The position numbers and the translations under genes are program-made. Positions 34,709 to 45,088 of a DNA stretch of 64,000 bases are shown piece by piece; position 1 is the stretch's first letter, and every line of letters begins with the position of its first letter. Source of the stretch: Fulvia fulva (Eukaryota; Ascomycota; Dothideomycetes; Mycosphaerellales; Mycosphaerellaceae). The DNA is taken from contig NC_063012.1 of the NCBI RefSeq assembly GCF_020509005.1, forward strand, positions 8,618,001 to 8,682,000, given 5' to 3'. The notes beneath the pieces were generated by a model. That model was not told the DNA's origin and searched no databases. It saw nothing but the letters and a program-made list of their open reading frames with translations.

Positions 34709-35853
34709 TCAGCGGGAGCAGCAGGAGCAGGCTCGATAGCGCCGACAGCGCCGCGAACCGGGTTGCGGGCGTTACGAGCAGCGAGCTGCGGACAGTTGGC
34801 TGCGATGTGGCCTGGACCGCCGCAGTAGGTGCAGAGTCCGGCCTGGCGACGGCGAAGCTTCTCTTCGGGAGTGAGCTTACCGTTGACGAGGCCCTGGACT
34901 CGAGGGACGGCGGCACCAGCGCTGAGATCCATAGCGTCACCTACAGAGACGGGAGGGAGAGCCGTAGGAGCGGCGGCGCCTAGTGGAGCAGCGAAGTGGC
35001 TTCCGGGACCACGAGGCTGACGACCTTGAGAACGGGAAGCGAGGAGAGAGGCGGTGTGTTTCATGTTGGAGTCGAGGCGCTGGCAGGTCTCGACGAGCTC
35101 ACGGAAGCTCATAGCACCGACGTCCTTGTCCTCGAGGGCTCGAAGAAGCTCTGCTGACAAACCACGGCGGAGAGTGCTCTTCTTGGTCTCTTCGTTGTAG
35201 CCGGTGAACCCGATGTCGCGGTTGAAGGCCGCGAGGTACTCGGCGAAGCTCTTGTTCTTCTGGAGGAGGTTGTGGATGGCGTTCTGGGCGGTGGCTCTAC
35301 GGTCTGGATCACCAAAGGCAGCACGGAGGTCCTGCATCAAGGTGAGGACGTCCGGGCAGCCGATAGTCTGCGTGGCGTTGTCGATGTAGTGTTGTACCTG
35401 AGCCGCGGCGTCTCCCCGAAGGAGGGAGAAGACGTACGTGACTTTGTCCTTCTCTTGCGGAAAGTGGTCGGCATTAGCCAACAGCTTGATGGTGAGCTGT
35501 GTCTCAAATGCCTCAAACTTGCTCTTGTTGCCGTCGAACTCGTCTGGGTCGTTGACCTTCTTGGAGAAGTGCTGGCGGCGGTTGTCGTCGGCGTGCGGGG
35601 CGAGGTTCTGGAAGGTGTTCACAATACCTTGAAGGTATGTTGCTTGGTTGTTTGCTTGCTCGACCTGCTGGGCGGTCTCGCGGAAAGAGGAGACGGTGCG
35701 GTTGATGAGAGCGTAGGCGGTGTCGGGGTTGGCGTTTGCCCAGGCACCGAAGGCAGCGGCGTTCGAGAAGGGGATGTCAGTCCACTCACTGAAGTGGAAT
35801 GGAGTGTCTTGGTTGTCGAGGTTGACACCTCTATCGGTGGCGTGGTCACCCAT
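34693..35853 (-). CDS. Gag polyprotein of the intact Gypsy element
   Basis: 386 residues from the ATG at 35853, the first in the element's internal region; the open frame extends further upstream into LTR but without reason to start there. An alpha-helical capsid-like region (residues ~60-270, of the retrotransposon gag type) is followed by a single CCHC zinc knuckle, CTYCGGPGHIAANC, at residues ~336-349, and an Ala/Pro-rich tail. Gag forms the virus-like particle and packages the RNA. The stop (TAG, 34693-34695) overlaps the pol frame by about 16 nt, with pol in the -1 frame, and an A5 run (complement of 34699-34703) lies in the overlap. Pol is therefore likely made by -1 frameshifting. Confidence 0.93.
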   Translation of the reverse strand: MGDHATDRGVNLDNQDTPFHFSEWTDIPFSNAAAFGAWANANPDTAYALINRTVSSFRETAQQVEQANNQATYLQGIVNTFQNLAPHADDNRRQHFSKKVNDPDEFDGNKSKFEAFETQLTIKLLANADHFPQEKDKVTYVFSLLRGDAAAQVQHYIDNATQTIGCPDVLTLMQDLRAAFGDPDRRATAQNAIHNLLQKNKSFAEYLAAFNRDIGFTGYNEETKKSTLRRGLSAELLRALEDKDVGAMSFRELVETCQRLDSNMKHTASLLASRSQGRQPRGPGSHFAAPLGAAAPTALPPVSVGDAMDLSAGAAVPRVQGLVNGKLTPEEKLRRRQAGLCTYCGGPGHIAANCPQLAARNARNPVRGAVGAIEPAPAAPAEQEKA

Positions 35854-35895
35854 GAGGATGACTCGAGTGGTTGACGGTTTGTTGGTCTTTTGTGA

Positions 35896-36415
35896 TGTCA
35901 GGGCGAGAGCCTGGCCTGTGAGATGCAAGGGTGAAAGCGAGAATGCAGGTGCGAAGTGCAGATGCAAAAGGGTATGGTATGATTGCTACACAAAACAAAA
36001 GACGAAGAAAGCAAGAGAGGCCTGGGGAAGGCCAGATATTTATACGCGACCCTCGCGAGTGCGTGTCCCCGCATCAACAGGGCTAACCCGTGCGAAGCCG
36101 CGCTCAGCAGCTTTGCTCAAAACCTTATTCCAACCTGCCCTACGTTCCGAGTCTTCCACGTGCTTCTTCCAGGGTCCAGCGCAGTCGCGGGTGCTCGCGG
36201 GAGTGCCGTGAGTCACACAGTCACGAGCCGAAGTGAATCTGTCAAGGTTTGGTAGAGGGGTGAATTTGGAGGGCTGGGTCCCGTAGCGAATGTTGCGGGG
36301 CATGTGATTCTTGGCGCTCACACACCAAGCTGGACTGTCACTTCTTGACGACTTCTGAGCACTCTGAGGCTCTTCTGTCCCCACCTTCTGTACACTCTGT
36401 GGGGAGACCATGACA
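35896..36415 (-). repeat. 5' LTR of the intact Gypsy element
   Basis: 520 bp; it carries the promoter for the minus-strand genomic RNA. A 123-codon frame inside (36040-36411) is the same peptide that forms the pol tail in the other LTR and is not a separate gene. Confidence 0.95.
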
Positions 36416-36714
36416 CCTACGGGCTATTATAAGTACTAGTATTAGGTTCGTAATACGTAACTACCGGAAGAGCTATAGACACCTACGCGAATAACTTACG
36501 TAGCCTACCTATAGTTACCGGGTTAGGCGTAACTATTAACGAAGCGTTTACGGCTAAAGCGTTCATTACTTCGCTAATTATAACGTCTTCGGGTATATCC
36601 TTATTAGGAATCTACCCTAGTAGCGGCGTGAAGTTAGCTAGCCTATCCTTCGTAGGGTAGTTATAGTAGAAGTCCGCGATAGAGGCGGTAGTAGTATCCC
36701 TTAACTCCTTAGCG

Positions 36715-39700
36715 GGCTCCTAGGTAGGCTCGCTATAACCTACCTATTATATAAGGTATTTATACCTTCGTTCCTTCCTCCTACCGCGTAGCGCTAGGCC
36801 TAGCGGTAATGTGCTCTTTACGTTAAGCACTATATCTAGAAGCTAATACGTATTTATATCTCCGTTATTATCTTCTACTTCGATCGGGGCCGGAGGTAGC
36901 TATACTTGTCCTAGTATTAGTACGTATATAGGTATTAGTAAGTTAGCGTAAAAGCCGTTATAGAGGTTACTTAGGGATTAAGGGAGGTCTAGACGGTACG
37001 TATTGTATAGTAGCACCTTAGTAACTACGTATAGTCTAGTATAGCGGTAATTAAGCTTCTTTAATAGGCGCTTAGTACGCTAGTTACGTATACTAAGGTG
37101 TACTAGGTCTCCGACTTCGTACCGTAGTATAATCGTTCTATACTTATTAGTATATTCAGCTTACGATACTTATGCTATTACTATAAAGTCTCGTAGCTTA
37201 TACCTAAGGTCTGTTATACGTTATACAAATATATTTATAGACTCTACGTCTAATCGCTATTTATACGGAAGTAGTTATATAGGGAGATTGAGTTCAGTAT
37301 CTACATAACGTAGGTTCTTACTAATATTCGCTATAAAAGGACTTACGCTAGTCGTTTCGGAGACGTGGTCGTTTGTAGTAAACTCTATAAGTAGGAGCTA
37401 ATCTAGCTAGTTATCCTAAGCGTAACTAGTAAATATACGTAGGTACTGTTCTATTATCTTATTAGTATTCTCGCTTTGACTATTAGTCTTAGGGTAATAG
37501 CCGGTTAAGATCTTGCGCTTAATTTGTAGCAACTCGTAGAGGCGTCCCTAGAAGGCTAATACCTATTAAGGACTACGATCCGACGTGATTATCCTTAGTA
37601 GACTATATCGGGAGAAGATGTACTTCACGTAGATATATACGGTATACTCCGCTATCATTTCTAATACTAGAATATAATGCCGCTCCTTACCTAAACGGTC
37701 TATAACTATAAGTACGTTCTTATAGTACTGACTATCTACTATATACTTAGCCCTTAGTAGTTCGATAACAAAGTCTAAGGCAACGTCGTCCTACGCGTCG
37801 AATAGGACTAGTAGTAGAGTAAGTAGTCTATATTAAGGTTCGTTAATACTACGGCTATTACGGTATATACGGTATACTCGTACGAAAGATCTAATAAACG
37901 TGTTATTCGTAGCTATATATAGTAACGTGATACTAACCGGCTCGTAGTTATCTTACCGGGGTGTCCTATAGTAGGTGTATCGTAGAAGGCCTTAACGATA
38001 CGTATACGTATAGTGTTTCCCTTATCTTCGGTAGGTAGGATAAAGAGACTATAACCGCTATGTCTATTCTTAATATAGATCATCCTATCGACCAGTATCG
38101 CGTACTTATCGTCAATCTTGTTCCTACGTAGTAGTTTAATAGGTTCGCCTACTACTAACTAGGTCGTAGCTTCGATTATATCGTCCTGTTTATATAGCTT
38201 ACTAATGTCGGCTAATAGCGCTTCGTCTATTACTACTCCTTCGACTTCGGATACGCTTAGCCGTAGGATTTAGCTAGCGCTAATAGATAAGAAGTGTTCT
38301 AGTTTAAGCAGTATACGATCCTACTATACGTACCGCGGATCTACTTTGTTATATAGAATCGCGTCCTATAAACGTCTAGTAAGGCTATCTAGTTTAGCTC
38401 CTTAAATACCTAGACGATACATAATCTTAAAGAAGAATTATAAGAGGAACTCGGCCTATCTTACTTATCGTCTATTTAGTTACTTAGAGGTTATAAAGTA
38501 TTCGAGGTTCTTGTAGTCGCTATATACTAGTACTAGGTAGCCGCTTAGATTAGTGAAGTTCTTAAAGTCTAGTTCGTTAATATTACTAGCTATAAGTTCG
38601 GGCTTCTACTCTTTAAATGCTTTGACGATAGCAAGCAGTTCCTTGTTATAAATGTCGTAATTGTACTCCTACGGGCTCATCTTCTTAGATAGGTATGCGA
38701 TTTGCCTTAGGATGTTGTCCTTATCGTATTACGATAGGACCGTAGCCGTAATAAAGTCACTCGTATCCGTTTCAAGTACTGTTCTATATCCTAGGACAAA
38801 TATCGCTAATATAGTACCTTTAGTATCGGTAAAAGCTTGCTTTAGCCCGTCGAATACCTTCTAACATTCCTCTGTCTATTACTAAGGGCAGTCCTTCTTA
38901 GTCAGCTTCACTATAGGTAATACTATCTTACTATAGTCCTTAATAAAGCGCCGATAGAACCCGGAGAACCTATTAAACGTAAGGACATCTTTCACGTTTG
39001 CTAGTGTTCCCTATTCCCTTATAGCTTATACCTTAGCTAGGTCTATTAAGACTCCGTCCTTACCGATAATAAGGCCTAGGTATTTAGTAGATTAGGTATA
39101 AAACTCACATTTAGTAATATAGAGTTGTAGGCCGGCTTCACTACATTTGTAAAGTACCTTCTTAATATGCTCTATATGCTCCTTAAGAGTGTCGGTAAAG
39201 ATGAGTATATTATCTAGGTATGCCGACGTAAAGTCGTTAAGGAACTCTCGTAGTATATTGTTAATATAAGACTAGAAAGTACTAGGGGCATTACACAACC
39301 CGAATGGTATCACTAGGCATTTAAACTGTCTATATCGTGTTATGTATACGGTCAGCCATTCGGAGCCCTCTACTATTCTAATACGATTAAAAGCGGTAAT
39401 GACATCTAGCTTAGTAAAGTACTTCTTACTAGTGATACGATTGAGTGTGTCTTATATTAAGGGTATAGGATACCTAGACTTGATCGTACGTTCGTTGACT
39501 TGTCTATAGTCAATATAGACTCTTAATCCACCTCCTAGTTTCTTAATAATAAGTACGGGTGATAAAGTATCTACTCTACCTTCGTATCTACGAATACCCT
39601 TCTAGGCTAGCTACTCTTAGACCTAGTACGCGATGACTTCGTCCTCCTAGTTTAACATCCGGTAGGGTCTACTAAAAGGCGGTATAGTTCCTAGCTTTAG

Positions 39701-39760
39701 CTTAATCTCGTGGTCAATACTAGGCCTATATAGTAGAAGCTCCTTTATATCTTGTTTAGA
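36715..39760 (-). pseudogene. Gypsy element Z pol remnants (reverse transcriptase, RNase H, integrase, chromodomain)
   Basis: The minus-strand translation with frequent stops shows the RT region at about 38900-39700 (active site written YLDN instead of YLDD at about 39195-39230, a G-to-A change). RNase H and integrase regions follow at about 37200-38700. A chromodomain with KYLI-VGYSEPT-EP lies at about 36715-36790. The chromodomain marks the chromovirus branch of Ty3/Gypsy, whose integrase tail recognises chromatin marks. All frames are ruined by RIP-type stops. The plus-side neighbour is the younger LINE at 40111. Confidence 0.75.
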
Positions 39761-40180
39761 GAAGCAATATGCGAATTCGTGATATATAGGGAGAAGGTGG
39801 TCCTTTAGATCGATAGTCTCCTCCTTCTTACGTATAAATTTGTCTACATCGGCTTATATATATATCTTGTAGGTAGAGAGAGTCGGACTAACGCGTTACG
39901 CTACTAGTACGAACGCCGCTACACGTACATCAAGTCGCTCGATAGTCTTGTTATTAGAAAGCATCCTATAGCCGGTATTAGGCGAGTATGTCGCTATATT
40001 ATATATGTTACGGGCGCTTATAGCGTAGGTAGTAAGTAGGTCTATAGTACGTATATCGCTAGGTTGCTATAGCTCGTTACTATTAAAGATAAATATTATA
40101 TATACCTCTAATATAGTCCCTAGGACGTATCTACTGTTCGTAGAAAAACGACCTTGAACGGAAGCTATACTGGCCCAAAA

Positions 40181-41473
40181 ATGGCGACGACGACGGCAGT
40201 AGACGACCGAGAGCAAGGGGGAGACGAGTGGAGGACGCTCTGCAAGAAGGCGGAAGAGATGGTAGCGGCAGAAGAAGGGAGGTTTCCGGAGAGAGCACTG
40301 AAAGGAGTAATGAGCGAACTGCTCGGGGGACTGAAGGCGCTCAAACGACAAACAAGCACTACGATCAACATGGCAATCGAGGCAGCAACACGAAACGCAA
40401 GAAACAACCCTCAAAGAGACCCGAGACAGACCCAGGGCCCAACGACCTGGGCAACAATCGCGAGCCAACCCACCCCCCCTCAAAGCACAGTACTACGAGT
40501 CCATATTACGGACCAGAAAGAGAAGGAAGAGATAGGAAAGATGACCGGGAGGGAGATAGTCGAGAAGATCGGAGTAAAGGGAATAGTAGGGGCAAGGGCA
40601 GACAACAAAGGGGTCAAGCTGTTTACAGCACACGTACAGGACAAGAAGGCCCTCGAAATAAACAAGGAGTGGACACTGAAGATCGGGAGCACAGCGAAAG
40701 TCTCCCATCAACAGTACATGGTAATTGCGCATGGGGTCCCACGAACCTTTGATACACAAAGGGATACACCAAACCTCCAGAGGCAAAACCAGGTAACAGC
40801 ACCAGGACTACAGATCACAAAGACAGCGTGGGTCAAGAAGAAGATAGAGGAGGGCAAGAGGGCCTCCTCGCTGATCTTATGGGTTGCAACACCAGAGCAA
40901 GCGAACAAGGTCTTAGACCAAGGGTTGTACTGGGACTTTGAGAGGCTGGATGTAGAAATCCATCAGAGCAACCACAGAATCCTTCAATGTTTCAACTGTC
41001 AACAGTACGGACATATTGCCCCAAAGTGTAGCAAAGCCACACCAGTCTGCTCACACTGTGCTGGTGATCACGCGACCCAAGAGTGCCAAAAACGGAAGGA
41101 GGACACAAGATGCGCAGCATGTGGGAGAAAACACCCGGCATGGTCAAACCAATGCCCAGTTAGACTATCAGCCCAGTGGAGAGCGCGGGAAGCAAGGGTA
41201 ACAACACCAACCAGGTTCCTAGTAGGTGAACAGAAACAACCAGAGAGAACCACCCACCCGAATAAGAGACCCCGGCCACAAGAGGAGCCACAAATAGTGC
41301 CAGCAATAGGGAGACCAAAGTTCTTGTACAAGGCAGCGCAGAGCAATGGACAAATGAGAATCAACCAAATGATAGGGAGCCAACCCCAAAGGGAAGAACA
41401 GGAGGAGGGACGGGAAAACCAACAGCAAGACCAACAGCAAGACCAAACGGACCCAGACACAAACATGTCCTGA
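40181..41473 (+). CDS. LINE family 2 ORF1: nucleic-acid-binding protein with three zinc knuckles
   Basis: 430 residues from the ATG at 40181 (context AAAAATGG). An earlier in-frame start at 40154 would be TTG, so I do not use it. The protein is hydrophilic. A coiled, charged N-terminal third is followed by a region with conserved WVKKKIEEGKRASSLILW. At residues ~270-330 lies a cluster of CCHC knuckles (CFNCQQYGHIAPKC, then CSHCAGDHATQEC, then CAACGRKHPAWSNQC), and then a Gln/Arg/Pro-rich tail ending QQQDQ. Such ORF1 proteins bind the element's RNA and form the ribonucleoprotein that carries it back to DNA. Its stop codon overlaps the ORF2 start (TGATG, 41471-41475), so ORF2 is probably translated by termination-reinitiation. 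Confidence 0.93.
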   Translation: MATTTAVDDREQGGDEWRTLCKKAEEMVAAEEGRFPERALKGVMSELLGGLKALKRQTSTTINMAIEAATRNARNNPQRDPRQTQGPTTWATIASQPTPPQSTVLRVHITDQKEKEEIGKMTGREIVEKIGVKGIVGARADNKGVKLFTAHVQDKKALEINKEWTLKIGSTAKVSHQQYMVIAHGVPRTFDTQRDTPNLQRQNQVTAPGLQITKTAWVKKKIEEGKRASSLILWVATPEQANKVLDQGLYWDFERLDVEIHQSNHRILQCFNCQQYGHIAPKCSKATPVCSHCAGDHATQECQKRKEDTRCAACGRKHPAWSNQCPVRLSAQWRAREARVTTPTRFLVGEQKQPERTTHPNKRPRPQEEPQIVPAIGRPKFLYKAAQSNGQMRINQMIGSQPQREEQEEGRENQQQDQQQDQTDPDTNMS

Positions 41474-44400
41474 TGCCTCACACTAAGAGACTATCAATCA
41501 TTCAGTATAATGTGAACAGAAGCAAAGACAAGGTCCAAAGGAGCTTTCTACAAGCCTTAGACCCGGAGGAACACCACATTATAGCAATACAGGAACCATG
41601 GATCAACCCACACTCTAGGATTCCATCAACTGTGCGAGACCCGAGATACCACGTAGTAATAAACAGAACCGAGGGAGTCCCACGAACTTGTATCTATGTC
41701 AGTAAGAAGGTACTAGCAGAGGACTGGCAGGCCTGGCCGAGAACCGACAGGGATATCACCACAGTGCAGCTCAAAACAACTCAAGGCCAAGTCCTGATCC
41801 ATAGCGTATACAACCCACCTCCAGAGTCCAGAAGCAGCACACAACTACACACGCTAGGAAGGCTCCCGGAAGCAATGGACCAACAAAACCACAACATCGT
41901 GATAGGAGATTTCAACCTCCATCACCCAAAGTGGGGATCGGACTTCACCCCAGCACACCACTTCTTAGCAGGGAGGCTCATTGGTCAGATGGAAACAGCC
42001 CAAATGGACTTGATCACGCCAAAGGGAACAGAAACTTGGGCTAGAAACAACAGTTCTAGCACGCTAGACCTATGCTTCATGTCCCACGCCTTAACACGAC
42101 GGGTAGAAAGCTGCACAGTCAATGACCAACTAGAGTCCTCATCAGACCACTATCCAATCCAAACCGACATCCAACTCACAGTTGAGGAGGAGAGGGAACC
42201 TGAGAGGAGGCTCTGCTGGAAGCAGGCCGAGTGGACACTAGTACAGCAGCGGCTAGAAGGCGAACTAGAACAGGTGAACATTGACAACATACACACAACG
42301 GAGGGGATTGACCAAGCAGTGGAGCAGCTGATAGAAGCTATGCAAAGGGCAGCCCAGGCCCATATACCTGAGAAGAGATGGTCGCTATACCAGAAGCCAT
42401 ACTGGACACCAGAGTGCACAGCCAAAGTCAAGGAGGCAAGGAGAGCAAGAAGGAGATGGGAGCAACGACGCACCCAAGCAAACTGGGAAGCCTATAACAA
42501 CGCGTGCAAAGCAAAGAAGGCGCAGATCAGAAGAGACAAGACGCAGGAGTGGAGGTCAACTGTAGGGATGATCACAGAACACCCGGAACAAATCTGGAGA
42601 CTAGCAGAATGGGCCAGGAAACCAGACGAGGAACGAAACTCCCCGCCCCAGTTTCCCTCAATACAGGACCAAGACGGGGAAACGCAAACCACTCCGATAG
42701 GGAAAGCGAAAGCATTCGCAGACCACTTCTTCGGGACTCAGGTAGAGGCAGACCTAAGCAACATCCCAGGAACACACATTCCTCCGCCAAGGGAGGCTAA
42801 CTGGCAAGTGTCTGCTATAGAGATCGGAAACATTATCAAGAAACTGAAGGGCAACAAAGCCCCAGGCCCAGACAAGATCCCTAACTGTTACCTAAAAGCT
42901 AGCAGCAGCCTTATCACTCCAGTGCTTGCGCCAATCTTTACCCAGTGCATGAAGCAGGGGTATTGCCCAAAGGCCTTTAGGCAATCACTGACTTGCGTCC
43001 TAAGGAAACCCCAAAAGGAAGACTATACCAAGTTGAAGTCATACAGACCAATTGCGTTGCTGAACACACTAGGGAAGCTCCTAGAGAAGGTCGTGGCTAT
43101 AAGGCTCACCGGAATAGTAGAAGAACACAACCTCCTCCCGGCAACGCAAATGGGGGGAAGACAAAAGAGATCTACCCTCACAGCAGTCGAACTGATCACA
43201 GAGCAAATCAGACACATCTGGCACTATGGCAACAACAAGGTAGCCTCACTGCTTTCACTAGACATATCAGGGGCTTTCGACAATGTGTCCCACGCAAGGC
43301 TCCTACACATCCTCAGAATGAAAAGCATCCCAGCCTGGATAGTACACTTTGTGCAGTCATTCCTTAAGGACAGAACAACCCAGATCCTCCTAGGGTCCTT
43401 CAAAGCCCCGCAGACCCCAATTGCGAACACGGGCATCCCACAGGGCTCTACACTCTCCCCAATTCTGTTCCTCCTCTTTATGGCCGACCTGACCCCACTC
43501 CTAGAAACAGCAAACACCTCAGCATCGGGGTTCGTGGATGACACAAATATCCTAGCGTGGTCGGGGTCCACAGAGGAAAACTGCGCGCTCCTAGAGGAGA
43601 GACATAGACAATGCGAAAAGTGGGCAAGAGAGCATGGGGCAAAATTCGCACCGGACAAGTACCAACTTATCCATTTTAGCAAGGCAAAGACAAAACACAA
43701 CTTGGCAGCACCAGTAAAAATCCAGGGGTTCGAGACCCATCCTACAAGGGAACTCAGAGTCCTTGGGATATGGCTAGACCCGAAACTCAGCTGGGGACCA
43801 CAAGTGAAGAAGGCGCAAGCGAGAGCGGACACCAACAGACAATCAATCGAGAGACTCACTGCGTCAACCTGGGGGGCGACCTTCACAAAGGCCCAGACCA
43901 TGTACAAGGCCATTGTCAAGCCCGCAATGCTATATGGAGCAGCAATTTGGGCAGCGGAAAAACACATCCCGAAGAGAATTGAGGACCCCCTCAACAGAGC
44001 GCAGGCAGCCTGCCTAAAGAGAGTACTAGGGGCATACAAGTCAACCCCTCACAGGACAATGGAAATGGAATCAGGTACAGCCCCCATCAGGGAGTACCTC
44101 CAGGGCATGAGGTGTCAATACGCAGAGAAGACATCAGCATACCCAGCCCAGGGAACCATCCAAGCAGCTACTCAAAGGATAAGAACCCAGTGGGAGAGGA
44201 GGAGAAGACCCAACCGGCCACACATGATCCCACAGAAGGAAGCAGACCTAAAAACATCACAGGAAATCCTAGCAGCCCTTGAACAGAGAGAAGCTCTGAG
44301 GGAGCAAGCTAACACAGGGGACAAAGGGAAAAAGAAGCAAAGCCAAGCAGAAAGGATCGCAGGTCACCTATGGGAAACGCGTTGGAACCAAAAACCGGTG

Positions 44401-44874
44401 AGGCCAGGAGCCCCACCAGCGGCCAGGACCTTCGGGAGGTATAACTACCTTATCTATAAAGACCTGAAGAGGGCGGAAGCAAGCATAGCTATCCAGATTC
44501 GCTCTGAGCACATTGGGCTGAGAGCATACTTGCACCAAAGAAGAGTCCCAGGATACGATTCCAAACGTTGCCCCTGTGGCTACCTATCCCAAAACCCGGA
44601 GCACATGGTGCTGAACTGTACTAAGTGGGTAAAAGGGAGAAGCCAGTGGAGGGCGAAGGCAAGAGACAGGCAATACCAGGCCATCATCCAGGACAGACAA
44701 GATATAAGGAGAGTGACAAGATGGATCCTTAACGAGGACTACCTAGAGCAATTCTCCCTAGCAGTAGAAACGGAAAGGTGGATAGAGAGGAGGGAGAGAG
44801 AGAGAAGAGCCGGGGAAACAGAAGGGAGAAAGGGAATCGAGAGGAGGACATCACCAGGGTTACGGGCAAGGTAG
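41473..44874 (+). CDS. LINE family 2 ORF2: endonuclease / reverse transcriptase
   Basis: 1133 residues. The N-terminal apurinic-type endonuclease shows IIQYNVNRS (~9-17), IQEPWI (~39-44), IGDFNLHHPKWG (~144-155) and SSDHYPI (~223-229, catalytic His 226). The reverse transcriptase runs from ~455 (LKGNKAPGPDKIP) through LLSLDISGAFDNV (~593-605) and GIPQGSTLSPILF (~654-666) to the active site GFVDDTN (~686-692). A C-terminal zinc motif CPCGYLSQNPEHMVLNC lies at ~1033-1049. I see no RNase H domain between the RT and the zinc motif, although many Tad-clade LINEs have one. ORF2 nicks chromosomal DNA and primes cDNA synthesis there. The frame is fully open, without RIP stops. Confidence 0.95.
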   Translation: MPHTKRLSIIQYNVNRSKDKVQRSFLQALDPEEHHIIAIQEPWINPHSRIPSTVRDPRYHVVINRTEGVPRTCIYVSKKVLAEDWQAWPRTDRDITTVQLKTTQGQVLIHSVYNPPPESRSSTQLHTLGRLPEAMDQQNHNIVIGDFNLHHPKWGSDFTPAHHFLAGRLIGQMETAQMDLITPKGTETWARNNSSSTLDLCFMSHALTRRVESCTVNDQLESSSDHYPIQTDIQLTVEEEREPERRLCWKQAEWTLVQQRLEGELEQVNIDNIHTTEGIDQAVEQLIEAMQRAAQAHIPEKRWSLYQKPYWTPECTAKVKEARRARRRWEQRRTQANWEAYNNACKAKKAQIRRDKTQEWRSTVGMITEHPEQIWRLAEWARKPDEERNSPPQFPSIQDQDGETQTTPIGKAKAFADHFFGTQVEADLSNIPGTHIPPPREANWQVSAIEIGNIIKKLKGNKAPGPDKIPNCYLKASSSLITPVLAPIFTQCMKQGYCPKAFRQSLTCVLRKPQKEDYTKLKSYRPIALLNTLGKLLEKVVAIRLTGIVEEHNLLPATQMGGRQKRSTLTAVELITEQIRHIWHYGNNKVASLLSLDISGAFDNVSHARLLHILRMKSIPAWIVHFVQSFLKDRTTQILLGSFKAPQTPIANTGIPQGSTLSPILFLLFMADLTPLLETANTSASGFVDDTNILAWSGSTEENCALLEERHRQCEKWAREHGAKFAPDKYQLIHFSKAKTKHNLAAPVKIQGFETHPTRELRVLGIWLDPKLSWGPQVKKAQARADTNRQSIERLTASTWGATFTKAQTMYKAIVKPAMLYGAAIWAAEKHIPKRIEDPLNRAQAACLKRVLGAYKSTPHRTMEMESGTAPIREYLQGMRCQYAEKTSAYPAQGTIQAATQRIRTQWERRRRPNRPHMIPQKEADLKTSQEILAALEQREALREQANTGDKGKKKQSQAERIAGHLWETRWNQKPVRPGAPPAARTFGRYNYLIYKDLKRAEASIAIQIRSEHIGLRAYLHQRRVPGYDSKRCPCGYLSQNPEHMVLNCTKWVKGRSQWRAKARDRQYQAIIQDRQDIRRVTRWILNEDYLEQFSLAVETERWIERRERERRAGETEGRKGIERRTSPGLRAR

Positions 44875-45088
44875 TCATAGGGTAACAACCATGACACTAG
44901 CGTACCCTGAAGGAAGGAGAACGAAAGGACAAGACAGGAAAGAACGAGGAGGGCAAAGACGAGGAGGTTTTCATCCGTTAATCGGGTTTCCTACCTACAC
45001 AAATAGACCTAAATAGCGAGAGACCTGCATAGGCCATAGGGCACTAAAACAGGCGAATGAATAATCTATCTATCTATATATACCTCTA

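Larger units (their letters stand above)
30125..36415 (-). mobile_element. Apparently intact Ty3/Gypsy retrotransposon with chromodomain (520-bp LTRs)
   Basis: 6291 bp, with two 520-bp LTRs (30125-30644 and 35896-36415) that look identical and a 5-bp target duplication CCTAC (30120-30124 and 36416-36420). LTRs start TGTCAGGG and end CCATGACA. Gag and pol are open, and normal CpA content shows no RIP. The 3' polypurine tract (TTCGGGGGGGC on the minus strand) abuts the LTR at 30645. I found no clear tRNA-type primer binding site after the 5' LTR (TCACAAAAGACC), so the primer is unknown. It is inserted in Gypsy element Z. Identical LTRs plus open frames mean it transposed recently and may still be active. 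Confidence 0.95.
40111..45074 (+). mobile_element. Full-length intact LINE, family 2 (Tad/I-like, two ORFs)
   Basis: 4964 bp between 14-bp target duplications TATATATACCTCTA (40097-40110 and 45075-45088), inserted in Gypsy element Z. A short 5' leader (70 nt), ORF1, ORF2 and a 200-bp 3' untranslated region ending in AATGAATAATC(TATC)n make a complete element. There is no sign of RIP, unlike its surroundings. The segment 41782-45074 recurs unchanged, as far as I can see, at 60452-63744. The 3' last ~100 bp (GGTTTTCA...TCGGGTTTCC..CTGCATAGGCC) is also conserved in LINE family 1, so both families probably use the same 3' recognition signal. Confidence 0.95.

Noticed and set aside
35720..36211. 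163-codon plus-strand frame at the 5' LTR of the intact Gypsy
   Set aside because: Antisense to gag and the LTR; the repeated part is present in both LTRs.
43224..44039. 271-codon minus-strand frame opposite LINE ORF2 (also at 61894-62709)
   Set aside because: It is antisense to the reverse transcriptase, has no domain, and exists in both copies only because they are identical.
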